Assembly (NCBI GenBank): GCA_902806575.1
Contig: CADCXD010000005.1
Coordinates: 806,001-870,000 of the forward strand
Source: Jackrogersella multiformis
Taxonomy: Eukaryota; Ascomycota; Sordariomycetes; Xylariales; Hypoxylaceae
Direction of reading: 5' to 3'
Length of the DNA: 64,000 bases
Both the position numbers and the translations under genes were made by a program. Below the pieces are notes generated by a model. The model was not told the DNA's origin and did no database searches. It worked only from the letters and a program-made list of their open reading frames with translations. Below are positions 12,291 to 24,320 of this stretch, one piece after another (positions within the stretch are counted from its first letter, which is position 1; every line of letters begins with the position of its first letter).

Positions 12291-12885
12291 CACATCGAGG
12301 TAACGGCTGTCTCAGAGCAGTGCAGGGTGTATCGGGCGGCACAGTCGCTAACAGATGCTCGGGAGGCAAAGCAGATTGCCAGATCAGAGACTACCTAGTG
12401 CCTAGGTAAGACGCGTCTTAGGGATATAGGCCATAATACGATCTCACCATTAATAATTGATCATACATGACTTGCCTGGTAGCAAGCAGAAGCAGAAGCA
12501 GAATGATGCAATGAATGCAATAAGAAGTAAAGATTTTTTTGGTTGGTCACATTTAGCAGCATAGCAGCTGCAAAGTAGTTGCAAAGGTTCCCAGTTAAAC
12601 TCAAGCTTTTACGCTTTACTAGGTAGATACATCCATGTTAGTTGGAAGCTTCCATTGCCTGCCGTGGCACCTGCATCTACATCCATGATGTACGTAGGCA
12701 CCCAAGTAGTGTACCTACTTACAACACCCATTGTATCTACTGTATTTATTGAGGTATTTTACACAAGAGTTACTGGAGGGTTGATACATCCATGAATACC
12801 TAGGTACCTGGATACTCTGAAAGTTCTCTGGTTCTGTAGCATATACAACCCCCACTCCTATTAGACACTAGGGATGTTTCTCACT

Positions 12886-12960
12886 GGTAGGTACCTAGGT
12901 ACCTATTTGCGTACATGTGCTGTACCTACAAACAGGTACCTATGTACCCAGGTACCTAGC
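12886..12960. repeat. TACC/GGTA palindromic repeat cluster
   Basis: Several nested copies of GGTACCTAGGTACCTA with short spacers, able to form overlapping hairpins. Confidence 0.8.
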
Positions 12961-13839
12961 ACTGCAAATCTGCCAATCATCCTAGTGACGTTCACTATAG
13001 TGGGCCAACGTAACCCCCGTTCCCCGTCCCCGTCGCCGCCGCCGCAAACTTGCTCCTTCCAAGTGCTGGGCTTCTTATCCAATGATTCTCTCCCTGCTCT
13101 GGCCCGTCTCTCTGATCTTCTCCCTTCTTTGCATAGGCAGAACAGGGACTCTGCTTAGCTACATTAGCTACATTACATATGCGGTAGAGACCCTGACTCT
13201 CAAGTCTTGAATCTGGGTCGAACGTCTTGGGAACCTTGGGAGACCGCCAAAAATCCCCCAATGTCCCCCAAATACCTCCCCAAATAAGACGCTTACCGGA
13301 CGTTTACCGGACGCCTCATCATGGCTCTTCAGGGTCTTCGTTCCGTCATGCGCGAACGCATGCATGGGATATCTTCTGCAGCCTCATCTTCACGAATTCG
13401 ACATGATCATCGTCATCATCATCCTATTCCCTACAATTTGGATGTTTTACGAGTCCCAAGGGCCCTGGAGACTTCTTAAAAACTACAAACTGACGTCGAA
13501 ACCGTCAAGGATCGCCGCACTTGTTACCCTCCTTGCCAGCATGCATTTTTCTGCATTTCTCTGCATTTCTCTACATTACCCTCTACATTAGATGACAAAG
13601 TGATCATCTAGTCGGGCTTAGTTTTGATTACTTTGGCCTGGTACCATAGTATACACGTATGTACGTTTGGTTTTCGCCTAAACTCTTTTGACTCTTTTGC
13701 CAACTAGACGCTCCAATTCCAATCTAGTCTAAGAACCCCCGTAAAGACGATAGGTCAATTTTTTGCGTCATCATTTCAGATTCGCCCTATACTACTTCCA
13801 GGCACCTCTCACAGACAATGCGCTGACGGAAAATAATAC

Positions 13840-13901
13840 CTATCTACCTATCTACCTAGTACATACGAAACATATACATTACTAGGTAGGTACCTAGGGT
13901 A
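13840..13901. repeat. TACC/GGTA palindromic repeat cluster
   Basis: CTATCTACCTATCTACCTAG, then ACTAGGTAGGTACCTAGGGT, facing one another across about 25 bp. A further copy of the dispersed motif. Confidence 0.75.
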
Positions 13902-14225
13902 GGTATGCTGATGAGGTCGGGAATCTAACATTCAATGGCAGATTTGCTATTTCTGCCGTGTCTGCACTTTTGGCATGTTCCTTTTCTTCGGGCCATGTCT
14001 CTTTTCGTCGACCTTCGAAGTTTGAACCCTGTCCCGGTACGGCACCAAGCCTCACAAGTGTGATCGACCCCCCACAATGACTACATCTAGATCCTGTTGT
14101 TAAACAGACTATACATGCCGCAAGTGGCGGACCCTACGGTGCAGTTCTCGTGGTTCAGCTGCCGAGTTACTGTGACATTTCTCTGTGACCTACCTAGTCA
14201 CATAATATATAAATTTTATTGTTCC

Positions 14226-14236
14226 TTTTATTTTTA

Positions 14237-14280
<44 letters not shown>

Positions 14281-14290
14281 ATTATTTATT
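14226..14290. repeat. T-rich tract, period about 13 (TATTTTTATTTTT)
   Basis: About 65 bp made only of T runs broken by single A residues, repeated with a 13-bp period. It lies roughly 480 bp before the next gene and may exclude nucleosomes or mark a promoter border. Confidence 0.85.
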
Positions 14291-14768
14291 CTCCCTCTTG
14301 TATCTCAAATAGTGACTTACAGCCTCCCCCTTTCCCTTAACTCGGAGCGGACTGGTCTAGGCGGAAGGATATAATAAAGAGGGTAGAGACAGGTTATCCG
14401 CTACAAGTTTTCCTAAGTGGTATTTAATACCTTCGACGACCCGCCGTCTTGACCTAGAATCTAGACCTTCTATCAACTCAAAAACTCTCTTTCTTGATTG
14501 GCGTGCTGCGGGTCAATTCGATGTGGAGCATCCACGATGCTTTAGACTGGTACGCTCACTTCTTAATACTTAACACATACAATCTTTCATCGATCATATT
14601 TCACGAACTAGGGTACAATATCTAGACTTTTTATTTCCAAAAAAGGCTTCAGCTAGGTGTTATTAGACACTCTTCGAGGAGCTTTCGATCGGGGAACGAC
14701 GGCCGCCACGAGTCTTAGACATATTCGGCATTTCGACGTATATCCACCATCATCACAATCTCGACGGT

Positions 14769-15533
14769 ATGGCATTCCATCCCCAAGGAGGTGGGCCTCC
14801 TGGATTTCCGATGCCGTTCCAGCCTTCACAGTCCCGGTCCCCTCCGCACCCTTCTTCTTCTTCTGCTGGGCAACGAGGAATGCCGCCAGAAATAAACCCC
14901 CCGGGACATTTCCTTCCATTTCAAGAGTCTCAATTCGACATTCTCGAGTGGTACCCGCAATTTCAGTCGTGCGTCCGGTACTTTCTAGATCACGCGCAAC
15001 ACAGCGGGCCGGTGCAGGCTGTTGCCGCCTTCGTGAACATCCAATTGCCATTCCAAAGGCCGCAGCATCCCGTCATCTCGTCGAAACTTCCTGGGTCGCC
15101 TCCGGCCGTGCCATCCCCCTCGTCAATTGCAGCGGGAAAGCTTCCAATGCCGGGCCACTCACCTATGTCTGTCTCCCTGACCTCTTACGTCCGGCGATTG
15201 GTAGCAACCGGCCTGGACCTTCCTGGCGTTCTGCATGGTTTCTTTGGAGATGACTGGGTCGCAGGGATAGGCCATCTCCACGAAGCCGAGCGAAGGAATT
15301 TCCTCTTTGCCGCCAAGAGTGCCGGGTGGCTGAAGGTCAAGTCCCAGTACGACATGCCGGATGACCAGAGCATCCCTTTCCTACGGCCACTTCAGAATGT
15401 GACGGAGAAGGAGATTGTCAGCGCGGAGGCAAACTGGAGTGAGTGGCTGGCAATGCAGGACTGGATGGTCGGTCCACGCTCACCTGACGTCGACAGAGAA
15501 ATGGCAGTCCTCGTGAAGAGCGAAGATGCCTGA
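14769..15533 (+). CDS. Conserved Pezizomycotina protein of unknown function ('Ilp' apoptosis-inhibitor-like annotation)
   Basis: A single-exon frame of 254 residues. The N terminus is Pro/Gly/Ser-rich (1-50) and probably disordered. After it come a W-Y-P-F region with CVRYFLDHAQ and AAFVNIQLPFQR, a Pro/Ser-rich linker, and a strongly patterned C-terminal half: YVRRLVATGLD, GVLHGFFGDDW, AERRNFLFAAKSAGW, IPFLRPLQNVTEKEI, WSEWLAMQDWMVGPRSPD. I recall this block as a widespread filamentous-ascomycete family sometimes labelled 'Ilp is an apoptosis inhibitor'; that label is not evidence of function. No membrane segment, signal peptide or catalytic motif is visible. The ATG at 14769 is the first in the frame that leads into the conserved part. 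The gene sits alone after the gene desert. Confidence 0.82.
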   Translation: MAFHPQGGGPPGFPMPFQPSQSRSPPHPSSSSAGQRGMPPEINPPGHFLPFQESQFDILEWYPQFQSCVRYFLDHAQHSGPVQAVAAFVNIQLPFQRPQHPVISSKLPGSPPAVPSPSSIAAGKLPMPGHSPMSVSLTSYVRRLVATGLDLPGVLHGFFGDDWVAGIGHLHEAERRNFLFAAKSAGWLKVKSQYDMPDDQSIPFLRPLQNVTEKEIVSAEANWSEWLAMQDWMVGPRSPDVDREMAVLVKSEDA

Positions 15534-16672
15534 GCAGCGGCGGTGGCATCATCTCCTGCATATTCGCTGCAAGCCTCAGCGGGAACGGCGAATTGGTTAG
15601 GCACATGATGCCTCGGGTACGAGACTGGAATTAAACCGCCCAGACAGGGTGTTTTCTGGGGGGGGATGATTGGGGGCGTACGGCTTTTCATTTCATTGCA
15701 CCAAAAAGTGGCCTAACTAGGTATCTTGAAGCTAAGAGTAGCTATTAGAGTGACATTTGGGGAATAATGGCATTTAGGTAGTTCTAGTGTATTGCATTGC
15801 GGCTCATAGTTATCCACAGGATGGATGAAGAATTGTGGGAAATCCCCGATAATAAAAAGTCAGGTGTTGTTTTTCAATACGGGGCATGTCGGTATCACTG
15901 CTGCCATGTATCAATAGTCCTGCATGTCACATAATGCGGTGGACTAATGGACATCTCATCATGCGTTTAGAGGTTGAGCTGGAAGCCGTGGATCCTCTAT
16001 CCTGTGCGGTACCTACCTAAGGGATTGAGTATCTGATTCGGTTGGTCATACAAGAGAATAAGGGGAGTGGTATGCTGCTATACCTACCTGTTCACGCCTA
16101 CCTAATCTAGACCTGGGAGGTAACTAACTACTTGTTTAACTTCAGGTGGAGGGACGGAGAAAGGTAGATAGGTCGGTAGTAGGAGCTAGAGATCACATGG
16201 CCCAAGCTCCAATGGAATCCTAGCTCTAAGTTGTGCTCAAATGTTCTAGCCCTACCGAGCCCCTGGCTTGGCAAGAGCCTAGACTGGCTTAGCGACAGCA
16301 GCGATCAGTTCGCTTGACCAAGCACCAAACAGAGATAGAGCTGGTCAGAGCGCCTATCGATACTGTTTTAAGGTAGTAGCGCTAAGGTCACTAAGATAGC
16401 TAGCCTGCCGGTAACTTTGCAAAGATAACCTTAGAACTACCTAACTAGGATACCGACGTCAGTTTACAATTTACTCCAATTACATACTTTTTTGCTACCT
16501 ATGAACCTTCAATCTCATAGTTTTGAAATGCTTCAGCCTCGTAAACCTTTAACCCACACCTTCCACCTTATGACTTAGAACGAAGTTTATAACCAAAAAA
16601 ACTTGAATCGACCGGAGATAGCTCACCGAATATATCTATAATAGACGGGGCCCTTTCTCAGGGCACAAGAAT
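15534..16672. other. Intergenic region, no gene seen
   Basis: 3' flank of the preceding gene and promoter side of the Mediator gene. It carries scattered TACCTACC units (near 16010 and 16080) and no convincing open frame. Confidence 0.6.
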
Positions 16673-19600
16673 ATGGAAATGGACATAGATATACCCATGG
16701 CAGAGCGCGGCTTAGAAATGGGACGTACACGCGATCACACTCAATCAAGAGAGGAGTGGGTTAGGTTTCTTGACCGATGCATCTCCTCTCGCCTCGATCC
16801 AGATACTTTTGACTCTTACGTCGGCCTATTATGCTCGAAACATCCGTTACCTCCAGCAATCATCGCCGACGTTTGCTTGAGACCTCAGCCTTCGAACCAC
16901 GAAAGCCTCGATCCTCGTATCCCACGCTACATTCAGGTTCTCTCGCACCGCAAGCTCATCGATACCCCTTCTGTGCTCAAAGCCTTGTATAAATATTCAA
17001 CCTCGCATGTGCAAGCTCAAAAGGCTGGCCACCCCCCACCTGAGGATCCGGAGGATAAAGTGTCGTTGAGATGGGGAAGCTCGTACGCGGCCGAGGAGGT
17101 CATCTTCTACCGTACTACGAAAGCGGTCGCGATGGGATCTAGTATTGTGAATGCCGGTGATGCTTTGCAGATATGCAAACTGATGGCCAAGTGGATGGCA
17201 TTGTTCACTTCTGCCGCATCAGCATTCGCACACGAGGTCATACAGCTGCATAGTGGCCAGTTGCAAAGCCCGCAATCTAGAGACGAGATGGAAGCAGCTC
17301 GAGCCGCGTTTGTAATGCTTCTCTTAGGCATCTGCGAGAACCAAGTAGTTCTGAGCGCACTGAGCCATCCCTTTGCTAAGAGTGCGTGTCTGCGTCGCAG
17401 ATCCCGTGTACGTTGCGCGAGTCCGACCAAGCTAACATTATGAACAGACACGCGAAGGGCTCTGTCTCAAAGCCTAACTAGTTTCGTTCCTTCTATCATC
17501 CAGGGCGCATCGCAAATCGCTAGCCGACTTGAGTTGTTTCGTACCGAGACGCTCGCTTCGTTCGAGCCACATGACACGAACAAGGATGCTACTAATCCTG
17601 TAATTGATGATATCGAATCGACTATGGCTTTAGATAATTTCGTCGTCTCCGAATTGCCAAATGTTAATTCTCGAGCTGGCCTATACATATACTTAAACGC
17701 CGCTGTAAGTTACCGAGTTATGAATACATGATGATGACAACCCTAGAGACTAATCCCGTCTAGCTTGTTGGCCGGCCATTAATAGACGATGCTGCTCTTT
17801 TCAACTACTTACATAACAGATATCAAGTGAGTAACGTCTGGCATAATCTCACAAGATCGGTGCTAACTAGCAGGGCAGGGAGATATTCAATCTACCACAA
17901 TTGATCTGGTGCTGGCTTCATTTGACGTCCTCGCCAACGCGGTATTTCGCAATGACGGCCAGCAGGCAAGCTATCTCCTTCGATCATATTTAATCAACAA
18001 ATTGCCATTGCTTCTCGCGACACTGGCGACATCGATGTATCCCCCTTTGTCAGCCCAGTTTTGTATCACCGAGGCACTCAGCCAGGTTGATACAAATGCA
18101 TTCCCAACTTTATCCGCCATGTTTGATGATACGAATAACAACAACACTTTTACAGATAGTGTTCGGCAAGACTTCTGTTTTGCTTGTTGTTTGCATGGCT
18201 TAATTCCAGAGTCCAGCATCGAGGGTTTACTCGGCGAAATAACATATCAGACTCTGCCACAAGCCGGCCGGTACGTCAAGGAACAACTAGTTGAGGAGTG
18301 CATGGGCGATCCTGAAAGGATACAGCGACTAATAGGCGAACTGGACAATATGGATGGCAACGTTGGGGCAGTCTGTCAGGCTCTAGCAGAGGTAAGTGTC
18401 TTAAGATGTGGCAATCCTAAAATCCGAATACTAAGAACTATTAGGTGATCGGTCGCCTTTGTAATAACAAGGAGACTATGACCTTGAAGCTTCTTTGCAG
18501 TCAGCTCGCTAAGAAACCGTTGTCACTTGATGTGATGCTCCTCTTCGACAAGCCGATAACCATGTTACACCCTCTGTGCGAGTTGCTCGAGAATTGGCGG
18601 TACGAAGAAGACCAGGGCGAGTATCAACCCGTCTACGAAGAATTCGGCTCTGTCCTTCTTCTGGTTCTAGCATTCATCTACCGCTACAATCTTTCACTCA
18701 TGGACATTGGTATTCGTTCAGATTCATTCGTATCCAAGCTACTAGGTGTCAGCCTCCTTAACAAACAATACGCAGATCTTACAGAGCAAGAAAGCCGACA
18801 TCTCGATGGATGGATTCTCGGGCTTTTTGATACCGAATCTGGTGGACTCGCAGATGAGTTGCTATCTTCGTGCCCCCCTCAAGATTTTTATCTACTTGTT
18901 CCTACATTATTCCACAACACAGTGCTTGCGTATTGTACAAACTATCTCGATGAAGAAAGTCTCAAGACTGGTGTTGAATGTGAGTTATAATCCCACACGA
19001 CCTCGAGGAAGACACTAACCGAAAACCTAGACCTAGTCAACACTTTTCTGCTTCCGTCTCTCGTACCAGCGATTCTATACATGGCTCATCAACTCTGGAT
19101 AGAGCTTAATCAGACTCAACAACATAAGGCGCTCATCAGGATCTTACAACTGATCCTCCTGACTAAACAGGGCTCTTCTGAAGCCCAGACAATGCTATCT
19201 TCTGTCGTAAACATAATAGCAGTACCACTAGAGTATGGCTTGAGGTCGTATCAACGATTCGACCCGAAGAGTCCAGCGATAGAGCCTCTGCTTAAAGCTA
19301 TTAAGGATAACCTTCGGCTTTCACGACGAACAGCTAGTGCAGTCAATAACGAGCTGGAAGCGTGGACAAGTACTCCGAATGGAGGACTCACTGCGTTGAT
19401 TCGACATCTGATCCAAGGTTTTGTATCGTGGAGTGTTCACCCGGGACTCAACGTAATGCCGACGTCCTATACGCACCGTCAGATTCTAACCACATTGAGG
19501 ATGCACGGCGCTAAACGTTTGCTTTATACGATTCTAGAAGAGGTCAAGTCGCACACAGAGGCTGGCCACGGAAGCATTGCTCACGACGTTGCCACCGCCC

Positions 19601-20112
19601 TGATATGTGCCCCGGATGTGACTAATCTGCCACCACCACCAGAAGCTATACTTATTATGGCCTCCTCAATTCATACCATGATGCCTCCTCAGCTACGGAT
19701 TTCGCTTCTCGAAGCGCTAAAGGCAGAAGCCGAGGATTGCAAGATAATACAGAAACAGGATCCGGTCATGGCCGAGATCATCGTCCGCTTGTACCGGAAA
19801 GTCGAGGCGCAGATGCTCGTGCCCCCTCCCGCGGAGATGCTGCAAGGCGAACTGGCTACTTTGGGCCTGAGCGAAAACGCGGCAGCGCTCGGGGACGCGC
19901 TGGCGGCCGCTGCTCAGAATGATGGCCTAGGCGCGGATGAGGCAAGCATGAGCTTGGATCTCGGGGGCGGCGGGAACGACATGGGCCACCTCGACGCGGG
20001 TGATCCGAGCCACCATGGCGGACTCGATTTCGGAGCGGGCGACGATATGTTCGGCGGTCTTGGGGCTGGCGGGAGCAGCGCCGATTTGCTCGACGGCTGG
20101 GACTTGTCCTAG
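16673..20112 (+). CDS. nut1: Mediator complex subunit 5 (Nut1)
   Basis: Six exons (16673-17381, 17448-17704, 17764-17826, 17879-18391, 18445-18979, 19031-20112) give 1052 residues, the size expected for fungal Med5/Nut1, a tail-module subunit of the RNA polymerase II Mediator in the nucleus. The start MEMDIDIPMAERGLE is followed by the family's alpha-helical body: EEWVRFLDRCISSRLD, the 'LCSKHPLPP' segment, RPLIDDAALFNYLHNRYQ, VLASFDVLANA, and a C-terminal PTSYTHRQILTTLRMHGA region. The tail ends in a Gly/Asp-rich stretch closing with GWDLS. Introns of 51-66 bp have GTAAGT/GTGAGT-type donors and all phases join cleanly; the acceptors at 17878 and 19030 were chosen because adjacent AGs break the frame. 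No catalytic activity is expected. Confidence 0.9.
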
Positions 20113-20991
20113 CGGGGCAAGATCGGTCCAAAAATGCATAATTGATATCTTCTGTTTACTGCTTACACTGGGAATAAGCGAGCAAGGCGTTCCATGGCTG
20201 GGGAAAGCTACCTACCTAGATAGTTTCCCGGTAGTCGGTTAGGTGGGGTTTGGGTCATAGGATGAGACGATAAAGCGACAGACGGGTACTCATGTCTCGA
20301 CTAACTGAGATAGAAGTAGAGGTTACGCTTGGTTTATATAGTTTTGGGAAGACATAAGCTAGGTCTTGATGCTGGGTTCTTAGTACATAGTTACGCCTTG
20401 TTTAGCGAGGCAGTCAATTCTCCAAATGGTTACAATACTCATTTTTCCGAGGAGAGAGTATCTAGAAGCGCTCGTTGAACAGACAGTAGTTATTCATACT
20501 ATACTGCCATACCTTACGCTTTTTAACTGACGTTTCTTCCTTAAGCTATATGAGTGCCCTTTGACAAGCAGCTTACACGCAGAGTTCAACTAGAATTATG
20601 AAAATATTTACATACCTACCTAGGTAGGTACTCAACCATTTTGTCTTATCTATCTTGATTTCGTTACAATTAAACAGGGAAAAATTTTGAAATTCCTTTT
20701 ATGAATAATAGTTCTCACTAGTCGATCGGATACCTAGTGTTTTGTCGGTCCGACGACGCTATTCCCAAGCACGCAATAGCACCCCTGCATGCGATCAGAT
20801 ATTCATCGGTTACGTAAATAACATAACTACTATTTCTACCTGTTTACCTACTTGTATGAAGAAATTCATGAATCCAGTGATTATTGCGTGTCTGCTATGG
20901 ATATTAAAATATAACATTTTCCTTTACGGTACTGATTAGTTAAGCATATTAGTATCCCTTCCTGATCGGTTCTACATACGCAAGTCCTAAG
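20113..20991. other. Intergenic region, no gene seen
   Basis: AT-rich spacer between Nut1 and the arylsulfatase, with TACCTAGGTA units around 20210 and 20620. The sulfatase promoter must lie here; no clear TATA box or activator site stands out. Confidence 0.6.
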
Positions 20992-23474
20992 ATGCGCCTC
21001 ACGGCCCTAGCCGCCACAGCCCTCAGCTTCGGCGCGCTAGGAGCGGCCACGCCGAACTCGAGCCCGGAGCAGGTTCCGCTCGGACCTAGCCGCGGGCCGC
21101 AATCTCAACCACAGCCACGGCCTAATGTCGTGTTTGTGCTGACGGACGATCAGGACTTGCACCTGTCGTCGCTGGACTACATGCCGCTGGTGAAGAAGCA
21201 CTTGCGGGACCGCGGCACGTCTTTTACCAGGCACTACGCCACGACGGCGGTGTGCTGCCCGTCCCGGGTCTCGCTGTGGACGGGGAGGTTCGCGCATAAT
21301 ACTAATGTGACGGATGTGAGTCCGCCTTACGGTATGTTTTTTATTATACAGTGAATATGGTTGTCCAACTACCTACCTAGAGTAGGCGCCATATATATCT
21401 CTGTTTGGAACCCCTATACTTAGTATCACGTGCTCCTTATATACAGTTATGTGGCATATATATAGAGAGAAATAAATGATCCTAAATCACATTCTCACTC
21501 TCGTCACAGGCGGTTATCCCAAATTCGTATCTCAAGGCCTCAACGACAACTACTTCCCCGTGTGGCTGCAGGAAGCCGGGTACAACACCTACTACACGGG
21601 GAAGCTCTTCAACGCGCACACGGTGGAGAACTACAACTCGCCTGCCCCGGGCGGCTTCACGGGCTCGGTATCCGCTCCCACCTCTCTGCTCTTAGCCGCG
21701 ACGGATAGTTCTGGAAATTCAGGGCTGACAACAGCTTCAGGACTTCTTGCTCGACCCCCACACGTACGATTACCTGAACAGCACGTTCCAGCGCAACGGC
21801 GAGGGGCCGCGGAGCTACGAGGGGCACTACAGCACCGACGTGCTGGCGCAGAAGGTGTACGGCCTGCTGGACGAGGCCGTCGAGGCCGGGAAGCCTTTCT
21901 TCCTCGTCGCGGCGCCGATCGGTCCCCACGCCAACGTCGCCATGAAGGGTCCATCCCATGAAGGTCCCCGCGACCCCGATAACCTCCCTTTCGAGTTCAC
22001 GGAGCCCATACCTGCCGAGAGGCATAAGCATCTGTTCAAAGACGCGAAGGTGCCGAGGACTGCCAACTTCAACCCCGACCAGGTAAGCACGCGGCTTAGC
22101 AGTACACCCCAAGATGCTTCCCACCCCCCGAACCAGACCCAACAGCGAGTCCCCTAAATCTACCTAACATTACGCTTACACCCCCTAGCCCTCCGGCGGA
22201 AACTGGATCCAGGCCCTGCCGCAGCAGAACAGCACCAACGTAGCGTACAACGACCACTTCTACCGGCAGCGCCTACGGTCGCTGCAAGCAGTCGACGAGC
22301 TGGTGGAGGGGCTGATCGCGCGGCTCGCGGGCCACGGGGTCCTGGACGGCACGTACTTCGTGTACAGCAGCGACAACGGGTTCCACATCGGGCAGCACCG
22401 GCTGCAGCCGGGCAAGAGCTGCGGGTACGAGGAGGACGTCAACGTGCCGCTGATCGTGCGCGGGCCGCGCGTCGCCGCCAACTACACCGCGGACGCGCTC
22501 GCTACCACCCACGCCGACCTCGCGCCCACCTTCTTCGACATCCTGGGGATCGCGCCCAGGCCGGAGTTCGACGGCGCGCCGATCCCGGTCACGCGGGAGG
22601 CGATCGAGGGGGCGGGCGAGAGGCGTGAGCATGTCGGCATCGAGTATTGGGGGTTTGCGATGGGCGAGGGGATATACAATCGTGAGTTGAGTTGGGTTGA
22701 AGGGTCATTGTGGTCCTAATGCTAGCCCCTTTTTATTTATAAGGGCCGACCCTTCTTCCTTCCATCTTAGACTTGGAGAACCCGAACTGACATTAGTGTC
22801 TTACGAAGGGGACTACCGCAGGAACAATACGTACAAGGCCGTTCGCATCTCCGGGCCGGGCTATAACCTGTACTATTCGGTGTGGTGCAACAACGAGCAT
22901 GAACTCTACGACATGGCGGTGCGCATCTTCCTTTCTTCTCTGCTGCCCCTTTCCCTTTTCTTTCTCCTTTCTTCGATCCCCCTTTTCTCGTGGAGGAAAA
23001 GCACTAGTTAACTTGGGCTTACTAACTCCCAAATCACAGGTCGATCCAGGCCAACTCCACAACCTCATCTCCCCATCCCCATCCTCACCCCTACCCTTAC
23101 CCTCGCCCTCACCCTCATTCTCACCCACCGTCCTAGCAGCAAACCACCCCGCGCACAAAGTAGCCGCACGCCTGGACGCGCTGCTCCTCGTGCTCAAGAC
23201 CTGCAGGGCGGAGAGCTGCCGGCGGCCCTGGGCGCAGCTGCACCCGTCGGGCGAGGTGCGCTCGCTGGCGGACGCGCTGGCGCCGCGGTACGACGCCTTC
23301 TACGAGGGCGCGGGGGACGGCGCCGCGAGGGTCGAGTTCGCGTACTGCGCCGACGGGTTCATTGCCGAGGCCGAGGGCCCGACTTGGGAGAGCAGCGGGC
23401 GCGCGTTCGGGGGCGAGGATCGAGGGCGGGGACATGGGTATTTGAGGGGTGGGAGGTGGGAGGATTGGGTGTAG
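20992..23474 (+). CDS. Secreted arylsulfatase (sulfatase family, Cys-type formylglycine site)
   Basis: Six exons (20992-21331, 21510-21667, 21741-22082, 22189-22681, 22797-22918, 23040-23474) encode 629 residues. A signal peptide (1-19) precedes PNVVFVLTDDQD, whose Asp pair binds the metal, and the sulfatase signature C88-C-P-S-R at 88-92; Cys88 would be converted to formylglycine. TGRFAHNTNV, the GKLFNAHTVENY motif, APIGPHANV and SSDNGFHIGQHRL supply further active-site residues. The enzyme hydrolyses aryl sulfate esters outside the cell or in the secretory pathway and helps recover sulfur. Intron 4 uses the acceptor at 22796 after an AACTGAC branch site; the upstream AG at 22770 would bring a stop. 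The C-terminal exon opens VDPGQLHNLI, then carries a Ser-Pro repeat insertion not typical of the family. Codons in exons 3-6 are strongly GC-rich. Confidence 0.92.
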
Positions 23475-23540
23475 GGTGTAGGTGTAAGGTGTAAGGTGTG
23501 AGGAGAGAAGGGATTAGGATGGGGATGGGGATGGGTGTGT
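23468..23540. repeat. GTGTAGG / GGGGAT repeat just after the sulfatase stop
   Basis: Repeated GTGTAAGG units, then GGGGATGGGGATGGG. The G runs between 23510 and 23535 could form a quadruplex in the 3' UTR. Confidence 0.7.
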
Positions 23541-24320
23541 GACGCGTGAATCTGATATATGACTTACGAAGAGGATGTGTTCATATTTACCAAAAAAGGG
23601 TTAGGAGACTGGACTAAGATCACTGCCTCTAAATTATATATATAATATGCAAATTTAAAAGCTGTATATAGAAATATAAAGCTGATAAGAGTTTACTAAG
23701 AAATGCGATGGCATTATAGTGAATGAAAGAGAATTGAAGTTTACTTATTAACATTTATATATTATCAAATAAACGGAAGTGATTAGTCAGTGTTAGTCTA
23801 TTAACCGTAATGAATTCAGTTAGTGAAGCTTGAGGCTCTAGACCTTTAGCCACGCAGCCACATATACCTAGGCACTTGATGCCTGCAGATACGTACCTAG
23901 ATAAATGGGTATAAATGGGGGCCGGTCATATCCCTGCAGGACACGTCTGACGCGACAAATCGTCATTGGTCCGAACTAACTCCAACTTAACCCCAACTAA
24001 ATCCATGGATCCAGGGACCCAAGGCTGCCAGGGTACCCATGGTTTTCAATTGATTTGACCAGATTGCACAATATCGACACTGACACTGACACTGACATTA
24101 ACATTAACACAACCAATTCTCAATTCGCCTTCTTCCCATCTTCTACACTACATCACGAATCAACCACACTATCAATTGATGAACTCGATCCTTTTTCATC
24201 CCCTCTAACTCCCCTCCCCTAATTCTTCTTCCTCTTCTAATTAATACATATCCCACCGATTCCTTTTCCCCCTGCTCTTGTTCGAGCGGTGTTAGTTAAA
24301 AACCTCGTCCTTTGCCCAAC
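23541..24320. other. Intergenic region and 5' leader of the TRAP-alpha-like gene
   Basis: An AT-rich first half (about 23600-23830) gives way to a C/T-rich leader before the ATG at 24321. A small hexamer repeat (ACACTG/ACATTA, about 24073-24105) lies in the presumed promoter or leader. No gene is seen. Confidence 0.6.

Larger units (their letters stand above)
5837..14768. other. Large gene-poor region (about 8.9 kb)
   Basis: No open frame here joins across splice signals into a protein I can recognise; the longest are about 80-120 residues and of random composition. Roughly 6500-9500 is GC-richer than its flanks and rich in purine-pyrimidine simple sequence. Several dense TACC/GGTA repeat clusters occur (for example 8761-8818, 10905-10932, 13840-13901). 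It may hold long upstream control regions, non-coding RNA or decayed genes. Nothing in it can be assigned with confidence. Confidence 0.55.

Noticed and set aside
22697..23011. Open frame through the sulfatase introns
   Set aside because: It contains the true exon 22797-22918 but reads through introns on both sides.
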